Part shown: positions 1-7,396 of the stretch, piece by piece
How the letters are laid out: each line of letters opens with the position of its first letter
Numbering within the stretch: the first letter of the stretch is position 1
Source of the DNA: an uncultured Kangiella sp.
Lineage (GTDB): Bacteria; Pseudomonadota; Gammaproteobacteria; Enterobacterales; DSM-103792
Direction: 5' to 3'
Length of the DNA stretch: 22,391 bases
NCBI GenBank assembly: GCA_946481205.1
Contig: CAMLNB010000026.1
Span: forward strand, 1 to 22,391
Translations under genes and position numbers: made by a program
Notes under the pieces: model-generated
What the model was told of the DNA's origin: nothing
Database searches by the model: none
What the model saw: the letters and a program-made list of their open reading frames with translations, nothing else

Positions 1-537
1 GTCACCCCAACTGCCGTTATAGAGGGCATTGAGTCCCTCGTAGCCAACAATTTGCCAGCCATACAGATCGCCCGGTGCGCGTATCCATGGCATGGCATAG
101 CCCACGTCGAAGAAGTCGGAATAGTAGAACAGCGGTAAACGTTTGCGACCGGCTTGCACGGTCCAGCTGTCGTTCAGGCTGTAGCTCAGATAAGCCCATT
201 GCACACTGGCGTCGTAATCGCGCGCACCATGCGCGACGATTTGTGCGGTCGCCGACAGCTTGTCGTTGATGGTGAAATTGGCTTGCAAACCAAACGTGGT
301 GTCGGCGTCGAAGGTCCAGTCTTCGTCATACAGGCCGACAAAGGGGTAGTCGACGATCGGACAGTTGCAAGGAAAGGCGTACGGGTTATCGTCGGTTTCC
401 AGTGCCTTGCCGCCCACGGCGGACAGGAATCCATTGAAACTGACTTCCACTGCGTTGACCCGTGCACTGGTTAGTGCCGCAGCACAGACCAGCAACATCG
501 ATACGCTCGTCCAACGCACACACTGTGCTGCCTGCAT
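1..537 (-). CDS. Porin-like outer-membrane protein, N-terminal part (cut by window edge)
   Basis: The reading frame is open from an ATG at 537 to the window edge and gives 179 residues without a stop. The start is supported by AGGAGGGAG directly upstream. The first 30 or so residues form a signal peptide: a basic start, a hydrophobic stretch (MLLVCAAALTSA) and a likely cleavage near ARVNA. The mature part has alternating polar and hydrophobic residues with many aromatics, as in beta-strands (for example ATAQIVAHG, VQWAYLSYSL, SWTVQAGRKRLPLFYYSDFF). The pattern of a strand pair followed by an RKRLP-type turn and a YEGLNA motif resembles porins of marine and soil Gammaproteobacteria that are annotated only generically. 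The substrate is unknown and the C-terminal strands lie outside the window. It sits 81 bases downstream of the Lon gene on the same strand, with an inverted repeat between them, so it may have its own promoter. Confidence 0.7.
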   Translation of the reverse strand, partial: MQAAQCVRWTSVSMLLVCAAALTSARVNAVEVSFNGFLSAVGGKALETDDNPYAFPCNCPIVDYPFVGLYDEDWTFDADTTFGLQANFTINDKLSATAQIVAHGARDYDASVQWAYLSYSLNDSWTVQAGRKRLPLFYYSDFFDVGYAMPWIRAPGDLYGWQIVGYEGLNALYNGSWGD

Positions 538-564
538 ACTCCCTCCTTGCGGTCGCTTACAGCG

Positions 565-583
565 CCGGCACTGTCGGTGCCGG
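565..583. repeat. Perfect inverted repeat ahead of the porin-like gene
   Basis: CCGGCAC and GTGCCGG are perfect complements separated by five bases (TGTCG). The repeat lies 28 bases upstream of the porin-like start codon, in the 81-base gap after the Lon stop. Neither strand has a T-run after it, so it is not a standard intrinsic terminator. It could be a leader hairpin or an operator. No function is assigned. Confidence 0.45.
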
Positions 584-618
584 CCGTGCGACAAGCAAAG
601 TCGGTGAATGCGAGTCTG

Positions 619-3057
619 TCAAACTTTGCGTGCTTTGCCGCTAAAGCAAATCGCGGCGACCTCTGGAAATGTGCGAACAAAATGCACGCTGAGACCCTTG
701 CGGATATAGGCCGGCAGTTCTTGATAATCGCCACGACACGATTCCGGCAGGATCAGTTCGCGGATGCCGACTCGTCGTGCCGCAACGACCTTCTCCCGGA
801 TGCCACCCACTGCCAGGACATCACCGGTCAGGGTCAATTCGCCGGTCATGGCCAGCTCCCGTTTCAACGGTTGCTGACGCGCCAAGGACAGCAGGGCTGT
901 AGCCAAGGTAATACCGGCGCTGGGACCGTCTTTGGGGGTCGCGCCTTCCGGCACATGGATATGGACAAAGCAGTTATCGAGCGCGTCGGCCGCAGCACCG
1001 AATTGCGCCAAATGTGCACCGACATAGCTGTAAGCGATCTCGGCCGACTCTTTCATCACATCACCAAGGGTGCCGGTCAGTTTCAGCCCGCGTTGTTTGT
1101 GGTGAATCACGGCCGTTTCAATATTCAGTGTCGATCCGCCCAATGCAGTCCAGGCAAGACCGGTGACAATGCCAACACCGCGCGCTGGTTTCTCATTGGT
1201 GAACAGCGGATGACCGAGGTAGTGTTCAATGCGCTCGGCACTGATGACGACTTTCTCGGTAGTGGCACGCTTGCCGCTTTTGCGGGTCGGTTTTTGCTCG
1301 CCAACTTCGGCCACCTTTTCCACCACGACCTTGCGGGCAACCCGGCCTAACTGTTTCTCCAGATTGCGTACGCCGGCTTCACGGGCATAGTCTTCGATGA
1401 CCTTGCGCAGTGCGGCAGGTTCGAGGCTGATCTCACGGCGGGTCAAGCCGACGCGTTCGATCGTGCGTGGCCAGAGATAGTCGCGGGCGATGGCCATTTT
1501 TTCTTCGGTGATGTAGCCGGACAAGCGGATCACTTCCATCCGGTCCAACAAGGGCCGCGGAATGGTATCGAGCTGGTTGGCGGTGCAAACAAACAACACT
1601 TTCGACAGATCCACGCGAACATCCAAATAGTGATCCAGGAAAGCGTTGTTCTGTTCCGGATCCAGCACTTCCAGCAGCGCTGAAGCTGGATCGCCCTGAT
1701 AGCTGCTGCCGATCTTGTCGATCTCATCGAGCATGACCACCGGATTCATTGTGCCGCATTCTTTCAGCGCCTGAATCAACTTGCCGGGCAGGGCGCCGAT
1801 GTAAGTCCGGCGATGACCTTTGATCTCGGCTTCATCGCGAATGCCGCCAACCGAGAAGCGGTAGAATTTGCGCTCCAGCGCATGGGCAATCGAGCGGCCG
1901 ATGGAGGTTTTGCCGACACCGGGCGGGCCGACCAACAGCACAATCGAGCCCGCGACTTCGCCTTTGAGCGCGCCGACTGCCAGAAACTCAATGATGCGTT
2001 GCTTGACGTCATCCAAACCGGCGTGCTCGTCTTCCAGCACGGCTTTGGCGCGTTTCAGATCCAGATTGTCTTTGCTGTATTTGCCCCAGGGCACTGCCGT
2101 TGCGACATCGAGCCAGTTGCGGGTGACGGCATATTCTGGCGAGCCCGGCTCAAGCACGGCCAGCTTGTCGAGTTCTTCATCGATGCGCTGCTGTGGACCG
2201 GTCGGTACGGACAGCACTTCCAATCGCTCGCGGAACTTGTCGGTGTCGGCAGTGCGGTCATCCTTGGCGATGCCCAGCTCGCGCTGGATCGCTTTCATTT
2301 GCTCGCGCAGGAAGAATTTGCGCTGGTGCTCGGTCAGCCGCTCTTCGACTTCTTCGCGAATCTTGGCTTGCAAGCGCGCGACTTGCATCTCGGTTTTGAT
2401 GAGCTCTATCACCGCTTCCATGCGATCGCGCAGGTGCACCGTTTCCAGAATGTGCTGCAACTCGTCGCGCGTGGACGTGGTCAGGCTAGCGGCGAAGTCA
2501 GCCAACGGCGAGGGTTCGTTGGGGTTGAATCGGTTCAGGAAAAACTTCAGTTCGTCGCTGTAAAGTGGATTCAGCGGCACCATGTCGCGCAACGTGTTGA
2601 TGATGGCAACGCCAAAGGCTTTCAGTTGTTCGACGTTGCGATAACGCGGCTCGACCGGGTAATCAATCTTGGCCAGAAACGGCGCTTTGTCGCTGTTGAA
2701 TTCGCGAATGCGAAAGCGTTGCAGACCTTCGGCGATGAACTGAATTTTGCCGCCCGACACCACCGGATGGTGGACGCGCACCACCGTGCCGATGGGGTGA
2801 AAATCGGCCGCGGTTGCGTGATCCGGATGTGCGGTTTTGACCAACACCAACCCCGCCAGGCGATGCTCGGTCTGACCGATGTAGTCCAGCGTGTCGCGCC
2901 AGTGTTCCTCGTTCATCAGGATTGGCAGTGTCTGGGGCGGAAAAAACGGCCGCTCGGCCAGCGGCAGCAGGCAGAGTTCGGTCGGCAAATAGGTGTCTTG
3001 TGGGCGCTGGGCTTTGTCGTTGTGCAGCGGATTGATGCCTGTCGGCTCGGGGGCCAT
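619..3057 (-). CDS. lon: Lon-family ATP-dependent serine protease (S16), second-Lon type
   Basis: This is an 812-residue endopeptidase La homologue that degrades misfolded and regulatory proteins in the cytoplasm. An N-terminal LON substrate-binding domain (about residues 25-225) is followed by a coiled region, an AAA+ module with Walker A GPPGVGKT at 377-384 and Walker B VVMLDEIDKIG, then the protease domain. The catalytic dyad is visible as Ser713 in PKDGPSAG and Lys756 in GGIREK. Their 43-residue spacing equals that of E. coli Lon (S679/K722). The start at 3057 has AGGAGA six bases upstream. The N-terminus (LPLAERPFFPPQTLPILMNE) differs from canonical Lon and resembles the accessory Lon called AsrA in Pseudomonas. 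There are no clpX or hupB neighbours. The family is certain; the AsrA-type subgroup is inference from the N-terminus and context. Confidence 0.96.
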   Translation of the reverse strand: MAPEPTGINPLHNDKAQRPQDTYLPTELCLLPLAERPFFPPQTLPILMNEEHWRDTLDYIGQTEHRLAGLVLVKTAHPDHATAADFHPIGTVVRVHHPVVSGGKIQFIAEGLQRFRIREFNSDKAPFLAKIDYPVEPRYRNVEQLKAFGVAIINTLRDMVPLNPLYSDELKFFLNRFNPNEPSPLADFAASLTTSTRDELQHILETVHLRDRMEAVIELIKTEMQVARLQAKIREEVEERLTEHQRKFFLREQMKAIQRELGIAKDDRTADTDKFRERLEVLSVPTGPQQRIDEELDKLAVLEPGSPEYAVTRNWLDVATAVPWGKYSKDNLDLKRAKAVLEDEHAGLDDVKQRIIEFLAVGALKGEVAGSIVLLVGPPGVGKTSIGRSIAHALERKFYRFSVGGIRDEAEIKGHRRTYIGALPGKLIQALKECGTMNPVVMLDEIDKIGSSYQGDPASALLEVLDPEQNNAFLDHYLDVRVDLSKVLFVCTANQLDTIPRPLLDRMEVIRLSGYITEEKMAIARDYLWPRTIERVGLTRREISLEPAALRKVIEDYAREAGVRNLEKQLGRVARKVVVEKVAEVGEQKPTRKSGKRATTEKVVISAERIEHYLGHPLFTNEKPARGVGIVTGLAWTALGGSTLNIETAVIHHKQRGLKLTGTLGDVMKESAEIAYSYVGAHLAQFGAAADALDNCFVHIHVPEGATPKDGPSAGITLATALLSLARQQPLKRELAMTGELTLTGDVLAVGGIREKVVAARRVGIRELILPESCRGDYQELPAYIRKGLSVHFVRTFPEVAAICFSGKARKV

Positions 3058-3145
3058 GCCAGTCTCCTGGAGCGCTGGCGGTCATGAGCCGGCCAGTTCG
3101 CTGGGCGGGGCGGATCCTGCCCCGTGCAATGGCCTTAGATATAGG
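3058..3145 (-). promoter_or_regulatory. Leader region of the Lon gene with a GC hairpin
   Basis: This gap between the terminator at 3146-3174 and the Lon start must hold the Lon promoter and leader if the terminator works. A CGGGGC/GCCCCG inverted repeat with a 7-base loop lies at 3106-3124. An AT-rich patch reading TATATC on the minus strand (3138-3143) is a possible -10. I do not see a convincing -35 or a heat-shock sigma-32 promoter, so the promoter is not placed firmly. Confidence 0.3.
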
Positions 3146-3174
3146 CAAAAACGTCGCGCGGCGCCACGTTTTTG
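3146..3174 (-). terminator. Intrinsic terminator after the sigma factor / DUF3619-like pair
   Basis: CAAAAACGT (3146-3154) and ACGTTTTTG (3166-3174) are perfect complements around an 11-base GC-rich loop. On the minus strand the second arm ends in TTTTTG. The position, 62 bases past the stop at 3236, fits the end of the sigma factor operon and would insulate Lon. The stem is symmetric, so it could also act in the plus direction. Confidence 0.6.
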
Positions 3175-3235
3175 TATGTGCGTGCCGGAAAAATCGGTGT
3201 CGGTCTTGGCTGGCCTCAAACCGCCGGCGCCTGGT

Positions 3236-3622
3236 TCAGGCGTCGGCCGCCGGTGCGTCTGCCAGCCATTGATAGAACTCGATATCGGCCAGCGTTTCCA
3301 GATCGGCTTCGCTGGCCAGCAGCTCCAGATCCTCGAAGTTGCTCAGATTGTCGCCATCGGCAAGCGTCGCGTCCGGTGCCGCGGGCGTGTTGAGCCACAG
3401 CGGCAAGGCCACCGCGATTGCCAAAGCGGCCGGTGTCGCCGCCAGCCACAACACGCGCTGCTGCCACCACGGCTTTGCCGGCGGCGCTGGTGACAGTGCC
3501 GCCAAGGCAGCGGCGCGGGCGCGCTGCAGTTGCAGTTGGCTGGCGTAGTCGAGCTGGTCGGCGCGGTCATCGAGCGCGGCGCGGGTGCGCTGGATGAGTT
3601 CGTCATCGTGTTGGTCGCTCAT
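3236..3622 (-). CDS. Small single-pass membrane protein, DUF3619-like, likely partner of the ECF sigma factor
   Basis: A 128-residue protein with a charged N-terminal half (DDELIQRTRAALDDRADQLD, then a QLQRARAAALAAL helix), one membrane segment at about residues 57-77 (VLWLAATPAALAIAVALPLW), and an acidic C-terminal part with NFEDLELLASEADLETLAD and FYQWLAD. The layout matches DUF3619-type proteins found next to ECF sigma genes in Beta- and Gammaproteobacteria, which are thought to hold the sigma factor at the membrane. It starts 50 bases after the sigma factor stop on the same strand, so the two are probably co-transcribed. It has no zinc-binding HxxxCxxC motif of classical anti-sigma factors. 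The anti-sigma role is inferred from context. The start is preceded by GAGAG nine bases away. Confidence 0.75.
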   Translation of the reverse strand: MSDQHDDELIQRTRAALDDRADQLDYASQLQLQRARAAALAALSPAPPAKPWWQQRVLWLAATPAALAIAVALPLWLNTPAAPDATLADGDNLSNFEDLELLASEADLETLADIEFYQWLADAPAADA

Positions 3623-3672
3623 TGCGGCATGCTCTCAAATCGGTTCATGGAATATCGGTTCCTGGCGCGTGT

Positions 3673-4242
3673 TCAGGCGTGCGCAGCGAGCTTGCTGCGC
3701 AGCGCCTGCATCGCACGTGACAAATGGGTTTTGACCGAGCCTTCGCTGCATTGCATGGCAAAGGCCGTGTCGCGTTCGGACAGGCCTTCCCAGTGCCGGA
3801 GCAGGAACGCTTGCCGCTGCCGTTCGGGGAGCGTTGCCACCGCATCGACCAGCGCGCTGTTGCCTTGCTCCAGGCTCAGCCGGTCGAGTGGGTTGTTCAG
3901 GCTTTCATCCGGCGCTTCAGCGATGGGGTCGTAGCCGTCGTCGTCGTCATCGTGTTTGCTGAACCAGACAAACAGGCGGTTACGTACTTTCTGCCGGCGG
4001 AAATGATCGGTGATCCGGCTTTGCAGAATGCGCTGAAACAGCGGCGGCCAGTCGCTCGGTGCGTGCTGGCCGTAGCGCTGGGCCAGTTTCAGCATGGCGT
4101 CCTGGACAATCTCCATCGCATCGTCGCGATTGCGCACGGCGAACTCGGCCATGCGCAATGCCCGCCGTTCCACCCCGGCCAGAAACTGGTCGAGCTGACG
4201 GCGCTGGGCTAGCAAAGCAGACGCGGAATCGTGATCGGGCAC
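3673..4242 (-). CDS. ECF-family RNA polymerase sigma factor
   Basis: This cytoplasmic sigma-70-like factor of about 189 residues redirects RNA polymerase to a specific promoter set. The sigma-2 region holds ALRMAEFAVRNRDDAMEIVQ and DWPPLFQRILQSRITDHFRR. The sigma-4 region holds LPERQRQAFLLRHWEGLSE followed by the helix-turn-helix around CSEGSVKTHLSRAMQALR. The linker carries an unusual acidic run of five aspartates (KHDDDDDGYDP). I chose the GTG at 4242 because AGGA lies eight bases upstream and the resulting length is normal for the family. An in-frame ATG at 4329 and TTG at 4335 would add about 30 residues of low sigma similarity. It is paired with the downstream DUF3619-like membrane gene. 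The target genes and inducing signal are unknown. Confidence 0.88.
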   Translation of the reverse strand: MPDHDSASALLAQRRQLDQFLAGVERRALRMAEFAVRNRDDAMEIVQDAMLKLAQRYGQHAPSDWPPLFQRILQSRITDHFRRQKVRNRLFVWFSKHDDDDDGYDPIAEAPDESLNNPLDRLSLEQGNSALVDAVATLPERQRQAFLLRHWEGLSERDTAFAMQCSEGSVKTHLSRAMQALRSKLAAHA

Positions 4243-4475
4243 GGAGCGGTCCTGGCGTTCAGGTCGGCGCGCGGCGACGGCAAGCGCCGAGTCTAACGAT
4301 ATTGGCGGGCAGGCAACAGCGACGGTCATGCGCAAGATTCCAGGCCGAGGGTCTGTTGGCTCTAACGCGGGCGATCAGCGGTCGTTGACAGGCTAGCCGA
4401 AAATAATCCGGGCATTTGCCGACAACGGCTTGCCAGCGCCAGCCGCCAGCGCTCAAATGGCGGTCGTTTGCCTGT

Positions 4476-5762
4476 ATGGCAGGAACGGCTGCAACAACAA
4501 CGACGATGGCGGGACAGGCAGTGTCGATACCGGCGGTAGGCGCTTCGCGCGCTGCATTTGTGTTTATCTTCATCACGCTGGTGCTGGATGTCTTGGCGCT
4601 GGGTGTGGTGATTCCGGTGCTGCCGAAGCTGATCGAGCATTTTCTGGCCGGCGACACCGCGGCGGCGGCGCGGCTGGTGGGCGTGTTTGCGTTTGCTTGG
4701 GCATTGATGCAGTTTTTATTTTCGCCGGTGCTGGGCGCGCTGTCGGATCGGTTCGGCCGACGGCCGGTGATCCTGATTTCCTGCTTCGGTTTGGGTCTCG
4801 ATTACCTGTTGATGGCCTTGGCGCCGAATCTGTGGTGGCTGTTTATCGGCCGGGTGTTGTCGGGCATCACCGCCGCCAGTTTTTCCACCGCCGGCGCCTA
4901 CGTTGCTGACGTGACGCCGCCAGAAAAGCGCGCGGCCAGTTTTGGCATGCTCGGCGCGGCATGGGGCATCGGCTTTGTCATCGGCCCGGCACTCGGTGGT
5001 GTGCTCGGCGGCATCGATACGCGGCTGCCGTTCTGGGTGGCCGGCGCGTTGACACTGATGAACGCCTTGTACGGCGTGTTCGTTTTGCCCGAGTCATTAC
5101 CGCCGGAAAAACGCGGCAAATTTTCCTGGGCGCGGGCCAATCCGCTGGGCTCCTTGAAGTTGCTGCGGTCGCATCCGGAGTTGTTTGGCCTTGCGTCGGT
5201 CAACATTCTGTATCTGCTCGCGCATTATGTGTTGCCGAGCACCTTTGTGCTGTATGTCAGTTATCGCTACGGCTGGAGTGAAACGGTCACCGGTTTGACG
5301 CTGGCGATTGTCGGGGTTTGCAACGTGATCGTGCAGGCGCTGCTGGTTCGCCGTGTGGTGCCGGCAATTGGCGAACGGCGGGCGATGCTGACCGGTTTGT
5401 TGTTCGGTATGGCCGGTTTTGTGATTTACGCATTCGCGCCGGTTGGCTGGGGCTTCTGGCTAGGTATTCCGGTATTTGCGTTGATGGGTTTTTTCAGCCC
5501 GGCCGCGCAGAGCTTGATGAGTCAGCATGTGACGCCGCAAGAGCAGGGGCAGCTGCAAGGTGCCAACAGCAGTTTGCTGGGTTTGACCGGTATGGTAGGG
5601 CCGGTGCTGTTCACGCAAACTTTCGCTGCGGCCATTTCGCCGGGATCGGGCTGGCATTTTCCCGGTGCTGCATTTCTGCTGGCAGCCGTGTTGTTGCTCC
5701 TCGCGATGGCAATTGCCTGGCGAGTGACGCTGGCACGCAGTCGCTCGCGGCAATCGCGCTGA
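4476..5762 (+). CDS. MFS efflux transporter of the TetA (TCR/Tet) type
   Basis: An inner-membrane proton-coupled exporter of about 428 residues with twelve predicted membrane segments. The first segment is FVFIFITLVLDVLALGVVIP followed by VLPKLI, the typical TetA opening. MFS motif A is seen as GALSDRFGRRPVI in loop 2-3, and the motif C-like segment as AWGIGFVIGPALGGVLGG in segment 5. This pattern is shared by tetracycline exporters and many chromosomal relatives, so drug resistance is not proven. The start is uncertain: ATG at 4476 is used, but ATG at 4506 fits the family N-terminus as well, and TTG at 4416 opens the longest frame. None has a strong ribosome-binding site. It is divergent from the sigma factor gene, so the 4243-4475 gap holds promoters for both. 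Confidence 0.88.
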   Translation: MAGTAATTTTMAGQAVSIPAVGASRAAFVFIFITLVLDVLALGVVIPVLPKLIEHFLAGDTAAAARLVGVFAFAWALMQFLFSPVLGALSDRFGRRPVILISCFGLGLDYLLMALAPNLWWLFIGRVLSGITAASFSTAGAYVADVTPPEKRAASFGMLGAAWGIGFVIGPALGGVLGGIDTRLPFWVAGALTLMNALYGVFVLPESLPPEKRGKFSWARANPLGSLKLLRSHPELFGLASVNILYLLAHYVLPSTFVLYVSYRYGWSETVTGLTLAIVGVCNVIVQALLVRRVVPAIGERRAMLTGLLFGMAGFVIYAFAPVGWGFWLGIPVFALMGFFSPAAQSLMSQHVTPQEQGQLQGANSSLLGLTGMVGPVLFTQTFAAAISPGSGWHFPGAAFLLAAVLLLLAMAIAWRVTLARSRSRQSR

Positions 5763-5835
5763 CGGTTTGTGATGGATGCCGCAGCGCGCAGGCCGGCGAA
5801 AACGCGATGAATCCTTCCCAATTAACTTCTTGCAA

Positions 5836-6144
5836 TTACGCCCATGCACGCAGCAAAGCCGTAGCCAGCGCCGCCAATGCCATCACCACCAGCAACGGCA
5901 AACGCAGTGCCAATGCGGTAATGGCAACCAGCAGACCACCGAGGCGGGCGTCAAGAACCATGCTGCCGTTGCCGGCAAAACTGGTGTTGATCACCATCGC
6001 CGCCAGCAGTGCCGGTGCCAGCACCGGTAACACCCGCGTGATCGGCAAGGGCAGGGCTTTGTCACGAAACCAAAAGCCACTGGTTTTGCAAACGGCCGTT
6101 GCGATCGTGACGGCAATGACGACAAGCCAGCTGTTTTCGAGCAT
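5836..6144 (-). CDS. azlD: AzlD-family branched-chain amino acid exporter subunit
   Basis: A 102-residue, very hydrophobic protein with about four membrane segments, of the size and layout of AzlD/YgaH. Motifs include SGFWFRDKALPLPITRVLPV and LAPALLAAMVINTSF, typical of the family (the small partner of AzlC). AzlCD-type pairs export branched-chain amino acids and analogues; in E. coli the homologues YgaZH export valine and methionine. The gene follows azlC by four bases, so the two are surely co-transcribed. It ends 73 bases from the convergent MFS gene, with no clear terminator between. Confidence 0.88.
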   Translation of the reverse strand: MLENSWLVVIAVTIATAVCKTSGFWFRDKALPLPITRVLPVLAPALLAAMVINTSFAGNGSMVLDARLGGLLVAITALALRLPLLVVMALAALATALLRAWA

Positions 6145-6148
6145 CGGT

Positions 6149-6886
6149 TCAGTCCTGATTTTGCTGCGGATATTGTTGCGCGGAATGGCTGCGATCAGTG
6201 CGCTGTGCCGGCGCTCGCAGTGTCAACCAAATCAGCGCCGGTAACGGTGCCAACAGCAGCGCCAGTCCCGGTTGGCCGAATGGCAGCAAAGCCAACGCCA
6301 GTAACGCGCTGCCGACTGCAGCGGCTTGTTTGTTGCGGTCATTCAGCTGGCCTGCCATCAAGGCGAGAAAAAAAGCTGCAACGGCCATGTCCAGTCCGAG
6401 TGTTTCCGGTGCCGGCAGGTGTTCGGCGAACAACAAGCCGAGCAGCGTGCCGAACGCCCAAACCAACCATTCGACAACACCGACGGCAAGAAAAAATTCC
6501 CACCGATGACGGCCGTTGCGCCGCCGCGATAACAGCCAAGTTTCGTCGACCAGCAGTTGGCCGGCAAGCAAGCGCTGCCAGCGCGAGCCGCGCAGATCCG
6601 GCGCCAGCGTCAGGCCCATGCTCAGAAAGCGACTGTTGATCAGCACCACCGCGAGTACTGCCGCCAGCAAACCGCTGCCGGCCGCGAGCGCGCCCAGCGC
6701 GGCAAATTGTGCGCCGCCAGAAAAAGTGATCATTGACATCAGTAGCGCAGCGCCAGCATCGAAACCGGTTTGCCGCGCGTACAAACCAAAACTGACGCCA
6801 AAAGCGAGCAGCGGTAGCAACAGCGGTACGGCGCGTCGGCTACCCGCGATGAAACGCAGTTGCGTCGCAGAAAACCGCCGGCTCAT
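6149..6886 (-). CDS. azlC: AzlC-family branched-chain amino acid exporter, large subunit
   Basis: A 245-residue inner-membrane protein with five to six hydrophobic segments. The family signature is seen in the N-terminal half: VPLLLPLLAFGVSFGLYARQ, then MSMITFSGGAQFAALGALA, then INSRFLSMGLTLAPDLRG and GQLLVDETWLLSR. AzlC/YgaZ forms the export channel with AzlD/YgaH. Its ATG overlaps the upstream csaA stop as ATGA (6883-6886), which suggests translational coupling. The C-terminus (RTDRSHSAQQYPQQNQD) is polar and cytoplasmic or periplasmic. The substrate range is not readable from sequence. Confidence 0.92.
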   Translation of the reverse strand: MSRRFSATQLRFIAGSRRAVPLLLPLLAFGVSFGLYARQTGFDAGAALLMSMITFSGGAQFAALGALAAGSGLLAAVLAVVLINSRFLSMGLTLAPDLRGSRWQRLLAGQLLVDETWLLSRRRNGRHRWEFFLAVGVVEWLVWAFGTLLGLLFAEHLPAPETLGLDMAVAAFFLALMAGQLNDRNKQAAAVGSALLALALLPFGQPGLALLLAPLPALIWLTLRAPAQRTDRSHSAQQYPQQNQD

Positions 6887-7239
6887 AACAGTGGTGTCCC
6901 GTTTGGCACCGGGTGATCAACAGAACACAGCACAACCCGGCCGTGCTCGTCATGAAAGCCGGTAACAAGCACTTCCGAGCTGACGCCGGCAATGCGCTTC
7001 GGCGGAAAATTGCAGACGCAGAGTACCTGCCGGCCGAGCAGTGCTTCGGTGGTGTACAGCGCCGTCAACTGCGCGCTGGAACGTTTGATACCGAGCGGGC
7101 CCAGATCGACCTCAAGAATGTAGGCAGGCTTGTGCGCGGCAATGTTGTGTTCGGCGTGCACAATGGTGCCTAGCCGCAGCTCGACTTTCTGAAAATCGTC
7201 CCAGCTGATGGTCGCCGGGCGCTCTGTATTGATGTCCAT
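6883..7239 (-). CDS. csaA: CsaA-like tRNA-binding (OB-fold) protein
   Basis: A 118-residue protein made of a single tRNA-binding OB-fold like Bacillus CsaA and the C-terminal domain of bacterial MetRS. Family motifs are WDDFQKVELRLGTIVHAEHN, KPAYILEVDLGPLGIKRSSA and QVLCVCNFPPKRIAGVSSEV. I chose the ATG at 7239 because it gives the normal length of the family; the frame continues upstream to 7323 but with no family similarity. The Shine-Dalgarno sequence is weak. The gene overlaps azlC by four bases, an uncommon pairing of a tRNA/chaperone-like protein with an amino acid exporter. CsaA was described as an export-related chaperone in Bacillus, but its role in Gammaproteobacteria is not settled. 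Confidence 0.88.
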   Translation of the reverse strand: MDINTERPATISWDDFQKVELRLGTIVHAEHNIAAHKPAYILEVDLGPLGIKRSSAQLTALYTTEALLGRQVLCVCNFPPKRIAGVSSEVLVTGFHDEHGRVVLCSVDHPVPNGTPLL

Positions 7240-7396
7240 CGGGTTTGCGATCTCAGGGCGGTGATGACTGGCGTGCCGTGCAACGAGGGCATGCGTTCGG
7301 TTGCGCCCAGCATGCACCGGCAAGCGTGGTCAGGTCTTGCGGAAAACGCCGTGATTTTTGCTGAAATCGCTGACGGATTTGCTCGGCGCAGGCTGC

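Noticed and set aside
1813..3087. Long plus-strand frame of 424 residues opposite Lon
   Set aside because: It is antisense to a fully conserved Lon gene, with no recognisable domain; long antisense frames are expected in GC-rich coding DNA.
4243..4335. Longer N-terminus for the sigma factor (TTG 4335 or ATG 4329)
   Set aside because: The extra residues lack sigma similarity and a Shine-Dalgarno sequence, while GTG 4242 has AGGA at good spacing; still not excluded.
4385..4390. Perfect -35 hexamer TTGACA between the sigma factor and MFS genes
   Set aside because: No -10 lies 15-19 bases downstream; the AT-rich patch AATAAT is only 11 bases away, so a promoter cannot be claimed.
5318..6244. 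308-residue plus-strand frame overlapping the MFS gene and azlD
   Set aside because: It is out of frame with the MFS gene and antisense to azlD, with no domain; both of those are well supported.
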